Positions 49,524 through 62,824 of a DNA stretch of 64,000 nt are shown here, piece by piece (positions within the stretch are counted from its first letter, which is position 1; every line of letters starts with the position of its first letter). The notes under the pieces were generated by a model. The model was not told where the DNA came from. It did no database searches and worked only from the letters and a program-made list of their open reading frames with translations. The translations under genes and the position numbers were made by a program. The stretch lies in the NCBI RefSeq assembly GCF_041296385.1, contig NW_027183600.1:124001-188000 (forward strand), in the 5' to 3' direction. Source of the DNA: Aphelocoma coerulescens (Eukaryota; Chordata; Aves; Passeriformes; Corvidae).

Positions 49524-51791
49524 TTGGCCTTTGCATTCCCGCTGACAGCTCCACAGCTTGAACCCAGAGAACTGCCTGCTGCCAACAGCCTTTCCAATCA
49601 CTCTGAGCACCTCATGACAAGGAGTGTGGGGAATGAATCTCCAGCAGCCTCCTGCCCCAGGCTGTCCCCCGGGAGCAGCCCTGCTCCAGGCCGTGACTGC
49701 CACCTGCACAGCCAAAGGACCCAGAGCCGGTGTTACACACCACGGCTGTGCCTGGCACAGAGACACCAGTGGCCACACAAGTGGCCATGGCACTGTCCAC
49801 ACACAGTCCCTGCTGCTGCTCCCCCAGCCGCTGGCACCAACTCCCAGCCACCCACTCCTAAAGCCACGGGGCCCACTGGGACACTGCGGGGGCTCGTGGA
49901 AGCCAGCGGCCATTGTGACACAGCGGGGCTGCACAGAGCCCACGGTGCTTTGTGACCCGTGGCTCCCAGGAGAGCCTTTGTGATGCTGGGGAACTACAAG
50001 GAAGCCTGGCTCCTCTGTGACACCACCACAGAAGCTCAGGGGAGCCCTGGAGACCGTGCTGATGCTATTGAACCTGATGCAACCCTGCCTCCTCTGTGAC
50101 AACACAGAAGCTCTTGGAGCCCTGGAGACCGTGCTGATGCTATGGAACCTGATGCAACCCTGCCTCCTCTGTGACACCACAGAACCTCTGGGAGCCCTGG
50201 AGACCGTGCTGATGCTATGGAACCTGATGCAACCCTGCCTCCACTGTGACACCACAGAAGCTCAGGGAGCCCTGGAGACTGTGGTGATGCTATGGAACCT
50301 GATGCAACCCTGCCTCCACTGTGACACCACAGAACCTCTGGGAGCCCTGGAGACCGTGCTGATGCTATGGAACCTGATGCAACCCTGCCTCCACTGTGAC
50401 ACCACAGAAGCTCGGGGAGCTCTGCAGACCGTGGGGATGCTGGCGAAGCTGACGGAACCCTGGGCACCACAGTGACGCTATGGAACCTGGTGGAACCGAG
50501 GGGCCACAGTGACACTGTGGGGCCTTTTGGAAGCAACAGGACCCTGGTGGGAAGCCACGGGATGATTAATCCTGCACGAACCTGCTCCAGGTGGGCTCCT
50601 CTCTCCCGGCTTCCACAGGTGCTGCTAGGATCCCACTCCGGCACTGGCTTGGCACGGGCTCACGGCTTCCTTTGGCAATGGCTCTGCTCCAGGATGGCAT
50701 GCTGCAGAGAATGCAGGTAGATTTTGTGCTCACTCCTGGCATGCAGCTGGACAATAAAGCCTGATCCAGCCCCCCCTCAGCATATGTCCGGCTCTGGCAT
50801 TGGGGCGGGGCAACTTTGGGAGCAGCCCCAGCCCTGCTCCTGCTCCCGGCTGGGCACCCAGCTGCTGGGACACAGGTGTGTCCTGATGCCACCGTCTACT
50901 CCTTTGAGAAGGGGAGGACAGAGTGCATCAGGGAGTTTGGTGTGGCTTACATGCGGCAAGGAGAAGGTGCAGCCCCAAACTGGCTTTCACTTCTAGAACC
51001 TTTTGCTATTGCGGGAGCAGCTGCTGGAGCTTTTCAACCGAGCTGCAAGAGTGAAAAGTGTGATGGCATGTCTATCTGAGAAGGAAGGTTCGGTGCCGCA
51101 GCCTGTTGTGCACAATTTATATGCTGATAAGAGAAGGGGGTGCTTTTGGAACGTTTTCCTTCCTGACACTTCTGTCTCTGTGAGCTTTAGCTGCTTGGAC
51201 TCAGGGATACCGAAGGTATGTGAAAGTGACTGGGATGCGAGAATCATGTTGCACAGGGAACAGGGAAGGTCAGCAAATGTTTCCTGTCCTGGCACATCTC
51301 TCAGTCTGAACTGCAGCTGCAGATGCTTCACTTCCGCCAAGGACTCTGCCACCTTGAGAGAAGGATGCGCTCTATGGAGTTGAGAAAGAAAGTGCGTCTC
51401 ACTAGCTTCTTTCCTCTACTTCATAGACAGCAAAGGGGCTATGAAAGGCAGCACTGGCTTTTTGTTCTAGGACTTCTTCTTTACAAGCAGCTGCTGGATG
51501 TTTGGAAGGGGGTTTGGGATATGCAAAAATGAGAGGCTAAGATGGTAAGAGGGTAAGATGGAAGTCATCTGGCAAAAGCAGAGCTCACAAAAGGGCCAGC
51601 TGAGAAAGCTCTTGCTGCCTACAACTTCAACTGCACCCCTCAAAGCAGCAGCACACACGCTGCTCTCGGCACTTTCCTTCTCAGCTCTACGCACCATCCT
51701 AAGCCTTGCCTCTCCCACACTCAGGATCCAAAGACAACGGCACCAGGGACTGCTCACACACTAAAGGCACCAGGACAAAAGGCTCACCAGC
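49524..51791 (+). repeat. Unit U23, 2,268 bp, VNTR x5; paired with U25
   Basis: The VNTR is at 50035-50409, order LR-AL-PL-AQ-PL. TGTGACAACACAG near 50101 (others TGTGACACCACAG) is shared with U25 only, 4,461 bp downstream. Confidence 0.95.
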
Positions 51792-53984
51792 TTGGCCTTT
51801 GCATTCCCGCTGACAGCTCCACAGCTTGAACCCAGAGAACTGCCTGCTGCCAACAGCCTTTCCAATCACTCTGAGCACCTCATGACAAGGAGTGTGGGGA
51901 ATGAATCTCCAGCAGCCTCCTGCCCCAGGCTGTCCCCCGGGAGCAGCCCTGCTCCAGGCCGTGACTGCCACCTGCACAGCCAAAGGACCCAGAGCCGGTG
52001 TTACACACCACGGCTGTGCCTGGCACAGAGACACCAGTGGCCACACAAGTGGCCATGGCACTGTCCACACACAGTCCCTGCTGCTGCTCCCCCAGCCGCT
52101 GGCACCAACTCCCAGCCACCCACTCCTAAAGCCACGGGGCCCACTGGGACACTGCGGGGGCTCGTGGAAGCCAGCGGCCATTGTGACACAGCGGGGCTGC
52201 ACAGAGCCCACGGTGCTTTGTGACCCGTGGCTCCCAGGAGAGCCTTTGTGATGCTGGGGAACTACAAGGAAGCCTGGCTCCTCTGTGACACCACCACAGA
52301 AGCTCAGGGGAGCCCTGGAGACCGTGCTGATGCTATTGAACCTGATGCAACCCTGCCTCCTCTGTGACACCACAGAAGCTCTTGGAGCCCTGGAGACCGT
52401 GCTGATGCTATGGAACCTGATGCAACCCTGCCTCCACTGTGACACCACAGAAGCTCAGGGAGCCCTGGAGACTGTGGTGATGCTATGGAACCTGATGCAA
52501 CCCTGCCTCCACTGTGACACCACAGAACCTCTGGGAGCCCTGGAGACCGTGCTGATGCTATGGAACCTGATGCAACCCTGCCTCCACTGTGACACCACAG
52601 AAGCTCGGGGAGCTCTGCAGACCGTGGGGATGCTGGCGAAGCTGACGGAACCCTGGGCACCACAGTGACGCTATGGAACCTGGTGGAACCGAGGGGCCAC
52701 AGTGACACTGTGGGGCCTTTTGGAAGCAACAGGACCCTGGTGGGAAGCCACGGGATGATTAATCCTGCACGAACCTGCTCCAGGTGGGCTCCTCTCTCCC
52801 GGCTTCCACAGGTGCTGCTAGGATCCCACTCCGGCACTGGCTTGGCACGGGCTGACGGCTTCCTTTGGCAATGGCTCTGCTCCAGGATGGCATGCTGCAG
52901 AGAATGCAGGTAGATTTTGTGCTCACTCCTGGCATGCAGCTGGACAATAAAGCCTGATCCAGCCCCCCCTCAGCATATGTCCGGCTCTGGCATTGGGGCG
53001 GGGCAACTTTGGGAGCAGCCCCAGCCCTGCTCCTGCTCCCGGCTGGGCACCCAGCTGCTGGGACACAGGTGTGTCCTGATGCCACCGTCTACTCCTTTGA
53101 GAAGGGGAGGACAGAGTGCATCAGGGAGTTTGGTGTGGCTTACATGCGGCAAGGAGAAGGTGCAGCCCCAAACTGGCTTTCACTTCTAGAACCTTTTGCT
53201 ATTGCGGGAGCAGCTGCTGGAGCTTTTCAACCGAGCTGCAAGAGTGAAAAGTGTGATGGCATGTCTATCTGAGAAGGAAGGTTCGGTGCCGCAGCCTGTT
53301 GTGCACAATTTATATGCTGATAAGAGAAGGGGGTGCTTTTGGAACGTTTTCCTTCCTGACACTTCTGTCTCTGTGAGCTTTAGCTGCTTGGACTCAGGGA
53401 TACCGAAGGTATGTGAAAGTGACTGGGATGCGAGAATCATGTTGCACAGGGAACAGGGAAGGTCAGCAAATGTTTCCTGTCCTGGCACATCTCTCAGTCT
53501 GAACTGCAGCTGCAGATGCTTCACTTCCGCCAAGGACTCTGCCACCTTGAGAGAAGGATGCGCTCTATGGAGTTGAGAAAGAAAGTGCGTCTCACTAGCT
53601 TCTTTCCTCTACTTCATAGACAGCAAAGGGGCTATGAAAGGCAGCACTGGCTTTTTGTTCTAGGACTTCTTCTTTACAAGCAGCTGCTGGATGTTTGGAA
53701 GGGGGTTTGGGATATGCAAAAATGAGAGGCTAAGATGGTAAGAGGGTAAGATGGAAGTCATCTGGCAAAAGCAGAGCTCACAAAAGGGCCAGCTGAGAAA
53801 GCTCTTGCTGCCTACAACTTCAACTGCACCCCTCAAAGCAGCAGCACACACGCTGCTCTCGGCACTTTCCTTCTCAGCTCTACGCACCATCCTAAGCCTT
53901 GCCTCTCCCACACTCAGGATCCAAAGACAACGGCACCAGGGACTGCTCACACACTAAAGGCACCAGGACAAAAGGCTCACCAGC
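51792..53984 (+). repeat. Unit U24, 2,193 bp, VNTR x4; paired with U26
   Basis: The VNTR is at 52303-52602, order LR-AL-AQ(v)-PL. U26 and U27 have the same four-copy order. GGGCTGACGG near 52854. Confidence 0.95.
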
Positions 53985-56252
53985 TTGGCCTTTGCATTCC
54001 CGCTGACAGCTCCACAGCTTGAACCCAGAGAACTGCCTGCTGCCAACAGCCTTTCCAATCACTCTGAGCACCTCATGACAAGGAGTGTGGGGAATGAATC
54101 TCCAGCAGCCTCCTGCCCCAGGCTGTCCCCCGGGAGCAGCCCTGCTCCAGGCCGTGACTGCCACCTGCACAGCCAAAGGACCCAGAGCCGGTGTTACACA
54201 CCACGGCTGTGCCTGGCACAGAGACACCAGTGGCCACACAAGTGGCCATGGCACTGTCCACACACAGTCCCTGCTGCTGCTCCCCCAGCCGCTGGCACCA
54301 ACTCCCAGCCACCCACTCCTAAAGCCACGGGGCCCACTGGGACACTGCGGGGGCTCGTGGAAGCCAGCGGCCATTGTGACACAGCGGGGCTGCACAGAGC
54401 CCACGGTGCTTTGTGACCCGTGGCTCCCAGGAGAGCCTTTGTGATGCTGGGGAACTACAAGGAAGCCTGGCTCCTCTGTGACACCACCACAGAAGCTCAG
54501 GGGAGCCCTGGAGACCGTGCTGATGCTATTGAACCTGATGCAACCCTGCCTCCTCTGTGACAACACAGAAGCTCTTGGAGCCCTGGAGACCGTGCTGATG
54601 CTATGGAACCTGATGCAACCCTGCCTCCTCTGTGACACCACAGAACCTCTGGGAGCCCTGGAGACCGTGCTGATGCTATGGAACCTGATGCAACCCTGCC
54701 TCCACTGTGACACCACAGAAGCTCAGGGAGCCCTGGAGACTGTGGTGATGCTATGGAACCTGATGCAACCCTGCCTCCACTGTGACACCACAGAACCTCT
54801 GGGAGCCCTGGAGACCGTGCTGATGCTATGGAACCTGATGCAACCCTGCCTCCACTGTGACACCACAGAAGCTCGGGGAGCTCTGCAGACCGTGGGGATG
54901 CTGGCGAAGCTGACGGAACCCTGGGCACCACAGTGACGCTATGGAACCTGGTGGAACCGAGGGGCCACAGTGACACTGTGGGGCCTTTTGGAAGCAACAG
55001 GACCCTGGTGGGAAGCCACGGGATGATTAATCCTGCACGAACCTGCTCCAGGTGGGCTCCTCTCTCCCGGCTTCCACAGGTGCTGCTAGGATCCCACTCC
55101 GGCACTGGCTTGGCACGGGCTCACGGCTTCCTTTGGCAATGGCTCTGCTCCAGGATGGCATGCTGCAGAGAATGCAGGTAGATTTTGTGCTCACTCCTGG
55201 CATGCAGCTGGACAATAAAGCCTGATCCAGCCCCCCCTCAGCATATGTCCGGCTCTGGCATTGGGGCGGGGCAACTTTGGGAGCAGCCCCAGCCCTGCTC
55301 CTGCTCCCGGCTGGGCACCCAGCTGCTGGGACACAGGTGTGTCCTGATGCCACCGTCTACTCCTTTGAGAAGGGGAGGACAGAGTGCATCAGGGAGTTTG
55401 GTGTGGCTTACATGCGGCAAGGAGAAGGTGCAGCCCCAAACTGGCTTTCACTTCTAGAACCTTTTGCTATTGCGGGAGCAGCTGCTGGAGCTTTTCAACC
55501 GAGCTGCAAGAGTGAAAAGTGTGATGGCATGTCTATCTGAGAAGGAAGGTTCGGTGCCGCAGCCTGTTGTGCACAATTTATATGCTGATAAGAGAAGGGG
55601 GTGCTTTTGGAACGTTTTCCTTCCTGACACTTCTGTCTCTGTGAGCTTTAGCTGCTTGGACTCAGGGATACCGAAGGTATGTGAAAGTGACTGGGATGCG
55701 AGAATCATGTTGCACAGGGAACAGGGAAGGTCAGCAAATGTTTCCTGTCCTGGCACATCTCTCAGTCTGAACTGCAGCTGCAGATGCTTCACTTCCGCCA
55801 AGGACTCTGCCACCTTGAGAGAAGGATGCGCTCTATGGAGTTGAGAAAGAAAGTGCGTCTCACTAGCTTCTTTCCTCTACTTCATAGACAGCAAAGGGGC
55901 TATGAAAGGCAGCACTGGCTTTTTGTTCTAGGACTTCTTCTTTACAAGCAGCTGCTGGATGTTTGGAAGGGGGTTTGGGATATGCAAAAATGAGAGGCTA
56001 AGATGGTAAGAGGGTAAGATGGAAGTCATCTGGCAAAAGCAGAGCTCACAAAAGGGCCAGCTGAGAAAGCTCTTGCTGCCTACAACTTCAACTGCACCCC
56101 TCAAAGCAGCAGCACACACGCTGCTCTCGGCACTTTCCTTCTCAGCTCTACGCACCATCCTAAGCCTTGCCTCTCCCACACTCAGGATCCAAAGACAACG
56201 GCACCAGGGACTGCTCACACACTAAAGGCACCAGGACAAAAGGCTCACCAGC
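53985..56252 (+). repeat. Unit U25, 2,268 bp, VNTR x5; paired with U23
   Basis: The VNTR is at 54496-54870, order LR-AL-PL-AQ-PL. TGTGACAACACAG near 54562 is shared with U23. Confidence 0.95.
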
Positions 56253-58442
56253 TTGGCCTTTGCATTCCCGCTGACAGCTCCACAGCTTGAACCCAGAGAA
56301 CTGCCTGCTGCCAACAGCCTTTCCAATCACTCTGAGCACCTCATGACAAGGAGTGTGGGGAATGAATCTCCAGCAGCCTCCTGCCCCAGGCTGTCCCCCG
56401 GGAGCAGCCCTGCTCCAGGCCGTGACTGCCACCTGCACAGCCAAAGGACCCAGAGCCGGTGTTACACACCACGGCTGTGCCTGGCACAGAGACACCAGTG
56501 GCCACACAAGTGGCCATGGCACTGTCCACACACAGTCCCTGCTGCTGCTCCCCCAGCCGCTGGCACCAACTCCCAGCCACCCACTCCTAAAGCCACGGGG
56601 CCCACTGGGACACTGCGGGGGCTCGTGGAAGCCAGCGGCCATTGTGACACAGCGGGGCTGCACAGAGCCCACGGTGCTTTGTGACCCGTGGCTCCCAGGA
56701 GAGCCTTTGTGATGCTGGGGAACTACAAGGAAGCCTGGCTCCTCTGTGACACCACCACAGAAGCTCAGGGGAGCCCTGGAGACCGTGCTGATGCTATTGA
56801 ACCTGATGCAACCCTGCCTCCTCTGTGACACCACAGAAGCTCTTGGAGCCCTGGAGACCGTGCTGATGCTATGGAACCTGATGCAACCCTGCCTCCACTG
56901 TGACACCACAGAAGCTCAGGGAGCCCTGGAGACTGTGGTGATGCTATGGAACCTGATGCAACCCTGCCTCCACTGTGACACCACAGAACCTCTGGGAGCC
57001 CTGGAGACCGTGCTGATGCTATGGAACCTGATGCAACCCTGCCTCCACTGTGACACCACAGAAGCTCGGGGAGCTCTGCAGACCGTGGGGATGCTGGCGA
57101 AGCTGACGGAACCCTGGGCACCACAGTGACGCTATGGAACCTGGTGGAACCGAGGGGCCACAGTGACACTGTGGGGCCTTTTGGAAGCAACAGGACCCTG
57201 GTGGGAAGCCACGGGATGATTAATCCTGCACGAACCTGCTCCAGGTGGGCTCCTCTCTCCCGGCTTCCACAGGTGCTGCTAGGATCCCACTCCGGCACTG
57301 GCTTGGCACGGGCTGACGGCTTCCTTTGGCAATGGCTCTGCTCCAGGATGGCATGCTGCAGAGAATGCAGGTAGATTTTGTGCTCACTCCTGGCATGCAG
57401 CTGGACAATAAAGCCTGATCCAGCCCCCCCTCAGCATATGTCCGGCTCTGGCATTGGGGCGGGGCAACTTTGGGAGCAGCCCCAGCCCTGCTCCTGCTCC
57501 CGGCTGGGCACCCAGCTGCTGGGACACAGGTGTGTCCTGATGCCACCGTCTACTCCTTTGAGAAGGGGAGGACAGAGTGCATCAGGGAGTTTGGTGTGGC
57601 TTACATGCGGCAAGGAGAAGGTGCAGCCCCAAACTGGCTTTCACTTCTAGAACCTTTTGCTATTGCGGGAGCAGCTGCTGGAGCTTTTCAACCGAGCTGC
57701 AAGAGTGAAAAGTGTGATGGCATGTCTATCTGAGAAGGAAGGTTCGGTGCCGCAGCCTGTTGTGCACAATTTATATGCTGATAAGAGAAGGGGGTGCTTT
57801 TGGAACGTTTTTCCTTCCTGACACTTCTGTCTCTGTGAGCTTTAGCTGCTTGGACTCAGGGATACCGAAGGTATGTGAAAGTGACTGGGATGCGAGAATC
57901 ATGTTGCACAGGGAACAGGGAAGGTCAGCAAATGTTTCCTGTCCTGGCACATCTCTCAGTCTGAACTGCAGCTGCAGATGCTTCACTTCCGCCAGGACTC
58001 TGCCACCTTGAGAGAAGGATGCGCTCTATGGAGTTGAGAAAGAAAGTGCGTCTCACTAGCTTCTTTCCTCTACTTCATAGACAGCAAAGGGGCTATGAAA
58101 GCAGCACTGGCTTTTTGTTCTAGGACTTCTTCTTTACAAGCAGCTGCTGGATGTTTGGAAGGGGGTTTGGGATATGCAAAAATGAGAGGCTAAGATGGTA
58201 AGAGGGTAAGATGGAAGTCATCTGGCAAAAGCAGAGCTCACAAAAGGGCCAGCTGAGAAAGCTCTTGCTGCCTACAACTTCAACTGCACCCCTCAAAGCA
58301 GCAGCACACACGCTGCTCTCGGCACTTTCCTTCTCAGCTCTACGCACCATCCTAAGCCTTGCCTCTCCCACACTCAGGATCCAAAGACAACGGCACCAGG
58401 ACTGCTCACACACTAAAGCACCAGGACAAAAGGCTCACCAGC
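56253..58442 (+). repeat. Unit U26, 2,190 bp, VNTR x4, small indels in 3' half
   Basis: The VNTR is at 56764-57063, order LR-AL-AQ(v)-PL, as in U24. The expected length is 2,193 bp. It is 3 bp short because of five single-base indels: an extra T in the run at 57808-57812, and losses near 57994 (A), 58101 (G), 58400 (G) and 58418 (G). These open the indel-rich stretch described separately. Confidence 0.92.
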
Positions 58443-61400
58443 TTGGCCTTTGCATTCCCGCTGACAGCTCCACAGCTTGAACCCAGAGAACTGCCTGCTG
58501 CCAACAGCCTTTCCAATCACTCTGAGCACCTCATGACAAGGAGTGTGGGGAATGAATCTCCAGCAGCCTCCTGCCCCAGGCTGTCCCCCGGGAGCAGCCC
58601 TGCTCCAGGCGTGACTGCCACTGCACAGCCAAAGGACCCAGAGCCGGTGTTACACACCACGGCTGTGCCTGGCACAGAGACACCAGTGGCCACACAAGTG
58701 GCCATGGCACTGTCCACACACAGTCCCTGCTGCTGCTCCCCCAGCCGCTGGCACCAACTCCCAGCCACCCACTCCTAAAGCCACGGGGCCCACTGGGACA
58801 CTGCGGGGGCTCGTGGAAGCCAGCGGCCATTGTGACACAGCGGGGCTGCACAGAGCCCACGGTGCTTTGTGACCCGTGGCTCCCAGGAGAGCCTTTGTGA
58901 TGCTGGGGAACTACAAGGAAGCCTGGCTCCTCTGTGACACCACCACAGAAGCTCAGGGGAGCCCTGGAGACCGTGCTGATGCTATTGAACCTGAGGCAAC
59001 CCTGCCTCCTCTGTGACACCACAGAAGCTCTTGGAGCCCTGGAGACCGTGCTGATGCTATGGAACCTGATGCAACCCTGCCTCCACTGTGACACCACAGA
59101 AGCTCAGGGAGCCCTGGAGACTGTGGTGATGCTATGGAACCTGATGCAACCCTGCCTCCACTGTGACACCACAGAACCTCTGGGAGCCCTGGAGACCGTG
59201 CTGATGCTATGGAACCTGATGCAACCCTGCCTCCACTGTGACACCACAGAAGCTCGGGGAGCTCTGCAGACCGTGGGGATGCTGGCGAAGCTGACGGAAC
59301 CCTGGGCACCACAGTGACGCTATGGAACCTGGTGGAACCGAGGGGCCACAGTGACACTGTGGGGGCCTTTTGGAAGCAACAGGACCCTGGTGGGAAGCCA
59401 CGGGATGATTAATCCTGCACGAACCTGCTCCAGGTGGGCTCCTCTCTCCCGGCTTCCACAGGTGCTGCTAGGATCCCACTCCGGCACTGGCTTGGCACGG
59501 GCTGACGGCTTCCTTTGGCAATGGCTCTGCTCCAGGATGGCATGCTGCAGAGAATGCAGGTAGATTTTGTGCTCACTCCTGGCATGCAGCTGGACAATAA
59601 TGCCTGATCCAGCCCCCCCCTCAGCATATGTCCGGCTCTGGCATTGGGGCGGGGCAACTTTGGGAGCAGCCCCAGCCCTGCTCCTGCTCCCGGCTGGGCA
59701 CCCAGCTGCTGGGACACAGGTGTGTCCTGATGCCACCGTCTACTCCTTTGAGAAGGGGAGGACAGAGTGCATCAGGGAGTTTGGTGTGGCTTACATGCGG
59801 CAAGGAGAAGGTGCAGCCCCAAACTGGCTTTCACTTCTAGAACCTTTTGCTATTGCGGGAGCAGCTGCTGGAGCTTTTCAACCGAGCTGCAAGAGTGAAA
59901 AGTGTGATGGCATGTCTATCTGAGAAGGAAGGTTCGGTGCCGCAGCCTGTTGTGCACAATTTATATGCTGATAAGAGAAGGGGTGCTTTTGGAACGTTTT
60001 CCTTCCTGACACTTCTGTCTCTGTGAGCTTTAGCTGCTTGGACTCAGGGATACCGAAGGTATGTGAAAGTGACTGGGATGCGAGAATCATGTTGCACAGG
60101 GAACAGGGAAGGTCAGCAAATGTTTCCTGTCCTGGCACATCTCTCAGTCTGAACTGCAGCTGCAGATGCTTCACTTCCGCCAAGGACTCTGCCACCTTGA
60201 GAGAAGGATGCGCTCTATGGAGTTGAGAAAGAAAGTGCGTCTCACTAGCTTCTTTCCTCTACTTCATAGACAGCAAAGGGGCTATGAAAGGCAGCACTGG
60301 CTTTTTGTTCTAGGACTTCTTCTTTACAAGCAGCTGCTGGATGTTTGGAAGGGGGTTTGGGATATGCAAAAATGAGAGGCTAAGATGGTAAGAGGGTAAG
60401 ATGGAAGTCCATCTGGCAAAAGCAGAGCTCACAAAAGGGCAGCTGAGAAAGCTCTTGCTGCCTACAACTTCAACTGCACCCCTCAAAGCAGCAGCACACA
60501 CGCTGCTCTCGGCACTTTCCTTCTCTAGCTCTACGCACCATCCTAAGCCTTGCCTCTCCCACACTCAGGATCCAAAGACAACGGCACCAGGGACTGCTCA
60601 CACACTAAAGGCACCAGGACAAAAGGCTCACCAGCTTGGCCTTTGCATTCCCGCTGACAGCTCCACAGCTTGAACCCAGAGAACTGCCTGCTGCAACAGC
60701 CTTTCCAATCACTCTGAGCACCTCATGACAAGGAGTGTGGGGAATGAATCTCCAGCAGCCTCCTGCCCCAGGCTGTCCCCCGGGAGCAGCCCTGCTCCAG
60801 GCCGTGACTGCCACCTGCACAGCCAAAGGACCCAGAGCCGGTGTTACACACCACGGCTGTGCCTGGCACAGAGACACCAGTGGCCACACAAGTGGCCATG
60901 GCACTGTCCACACACAGTCCCTGCTGCTGCTCCCCAGCCGCTGGCACCAACTCCCAGCCACCCACTCCTAAAGCCACGGGGCCCACTGGGACACTGCGGG
61001 GGCTCGTGGAAGCCAGCGGCCATTGTGACACAGCGGGCTGCACAGAGCCCACGGTGCTTTGTGACCCGTGGCTCCCAGGAGAGCCTTTGTGATGCTGGGA
61101 ACTACAAGGAAGCCTGGCTCCTCTGTGACACCACCACAGAAGCTCAGGGGAGCCCTGGAGACCGTGCTGATGCTATTGAACCTGATGCAACCCTGCCTCC
61201 TCTGTGACACCACAGAACCTCTGGGAGCCCTGGAGACCGTGCTGATGCTATGGAACCTGATGCAACCCTGCCTCCACTGTGACACCACAGAAGCTCAGGG
61301 AGCCCTGGAGACTGTGGTGATGCTATGGAACCTGATGCAACCCTGCCTCCACTGTGACACCACAGAACCTCTGGGAGCCCTGGAGACCGTGCTGATGCTA

Positions 61401-62123
61401 TGGAACCTGATGCAACCCTGCCTCCACTGTGACACCACAGAAGCTCGGGGAGCTCTGCAGACCGTGGGGATGCTGGCGAAGCTGACGGAACCCTGGGCAC
61501 CACAGTGACGCTATGGAACCTGGTGGAACCGAGGGGCCACAGTGACACTGTGGGGCCTTTTGGAAGCAACAGGACCCTGGTGGGAAGCCACGGGATGATT
61601 AATCCTGCACGAACCTGCTCCAGGTGGGCTCCTCTCTCCCGGCTTCCACAGGTGCTGCTAGGATCCCACTCCGGCACTGGCTTGGCACGGGCTCACGGCT
61701 TCCTTTGGCAATGGCTCTGCTCCAGGATGGCATGCTGCAGAGAATGCAGGTAGATTTTGTGCTCACTCCTGGCATGCAGCTGGACAATAAAGCCTGATCC
61801 AGCCCCCCCTCAGCATATGTCCGGCTCTGGCATTGGGGCGGGGCAACTTTGGGAGCAGCCCCAGCCCTGCTCCTGCTCCCGGCTGGGCACCCAGCTGCTG
61901 GGACACAGGTGTGTCCTGATGCCACCGGTCTACTCCTTTGAGAAGGGGAGGACAGAGTGCATCAGGGAGTTTGTGTGCTTACATGCGGCAAGGAGAAGGT
62001 GCAGCCCCAAACTGGCTTTCACTTCTAGAACCTTTTGCTATTGCGGGAGAGCAGCTGCTGGAGCTTTTCAACCGAGCTGCAAGAGTGAAAAGTGTGATGG
62101 CATGTCTATCTGAGAAGGAAGGT
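57808..62123. other. Cluster of 22 small indels, probable assembly or polishing error
   Basis: Relative to the other units this 4.3-kb stretch has 22 indel events. They are 21 single-base gains or losses and one 2-bp gain, mostly length changes in G, C or T runs. By unit length and conserved positions, the remaining ~59.7 kb shows none outside 75-bp steps. The stretch also holds the only damaged AATAAA. Abrupt start and stop, and homopolymer bias, are typical of uncorrected long-read consensus. A real decayed patch is possible but less likely. Confidence 0.75.
58443..60635 (+). repeat. Unit U27, 2,193 bp, VNTR x4, eight balancing indels, AATAAA lost
   Basis: The VNTR is at 58952-59251, order LR-AL-AQ(v)-PL, resembling U24 and U26. 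Eight indels happen to sum to zero: losses near 58610, 58620, 59981 and 60440; gains near 59361, 59613-59620 (C run), 60409 and 60526. The poly(A) signal reads AATAAT (T at 59601), the only unit where it is not AATAAA. Private G near 58995 in the first VNTR copy. Confidence 0.92.
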
Positions 62124-62824
62124 CGGTGCCGCAGCCTGTTGTGCACAATTTATATGCTGATAAGAGAAGGGGGTGCTTTTGCAACGTTTTCCTTCCTGAC
62201 ACTTCTGTCTCTGTGAGCTTTAGCTGCTTGGACTCAGGGATACCGAAGGTATGTGAAAGTGACTGGGATGCGAGAATCATGTTGCACAGGGAACAGGGAA
62301 GGTCAGCAAATGTTTCCTGTCCTGGCACATCTCTCAGTCTGAACTGCAGCTGCAGATGCTTCACTTCCGCCAAGGACTCTGCCACCTTGAGAGAAGGATG
62401 CGCTCTATGGAGTTGAGAAAGAAAGTGCGTCTCACTAGCTTCTTTCCTCTACTTCATAGACAGCAAAGGGGCTATGAAAGGCAGCACTGGCTTTTTGTTC
62501 TAGGACTTCTTCTTTACAAGCAGCTGCTGGATGTTTGGAAGGGGGTTTGGGATATGCAAAAATGAGAGGCTAAGATGGTAAGAGGGTAAGATGGAAGTCA
62601 TCTGGCAAAAGCAGAGCTCACAAAAGGGCCAGCTGAGAAAGCTCTTGCTGCCTACAACTTCAACTGCACCCCTCAAAGCAGCAGCACACACGCTGCTCTC
62701 GGCACTTTCCTTCTCAGCTCTACGCACCATCCTAAGCCTTGCCTCTCCCACACTCAGGATCCAAAGACAACGGCACCAGGGACTGCTCACACACTAAAGG
62801 CACCAGGACAAAAGGCTCACCAGC
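60636..62824 (+). repeat. Unit U28, 2,189 bp, VNTR x4, nine indels
   Basis: The VNTR is at 61143-61442, order LR-PL-AQ(v)-PL; the AL copy is missing. The expected length is 2,193 bp. Losses are near 60694, 60933, 61035, 61098, 61973, 61978 and 62123; gains near 61927 (G) and 62048 (two bases, AG). TTTTGCAACG near 62180. Confidence 0.92.

Larger units (their letters stand above)
48940..57860 (+). repeat. Tandem duplication of a two-unit block (U23-U24 = U25-U26)
   Basis: U23 (five copies, TGTGACAACACAG) plus U24 (four copies) is followed by U25 and U26 with the same features at an offset of 4,461 bp (2,268 + 2,193). The left boundary is after the U22-specific G near 48939; the right boundary is blurred by the small indels that begin at 57808. 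The direct adjacency of the copies indicates one unequal exchange shifted by two units. Confidence 0.85.

Noticed and set aside
57808..62123. Pseudogenised repeat units
   Set aside because: The small indels start and stop abruptly, favour homopolymers and come without the many extra substitutions expected from decay, so sequencing or polishing error is more likely.
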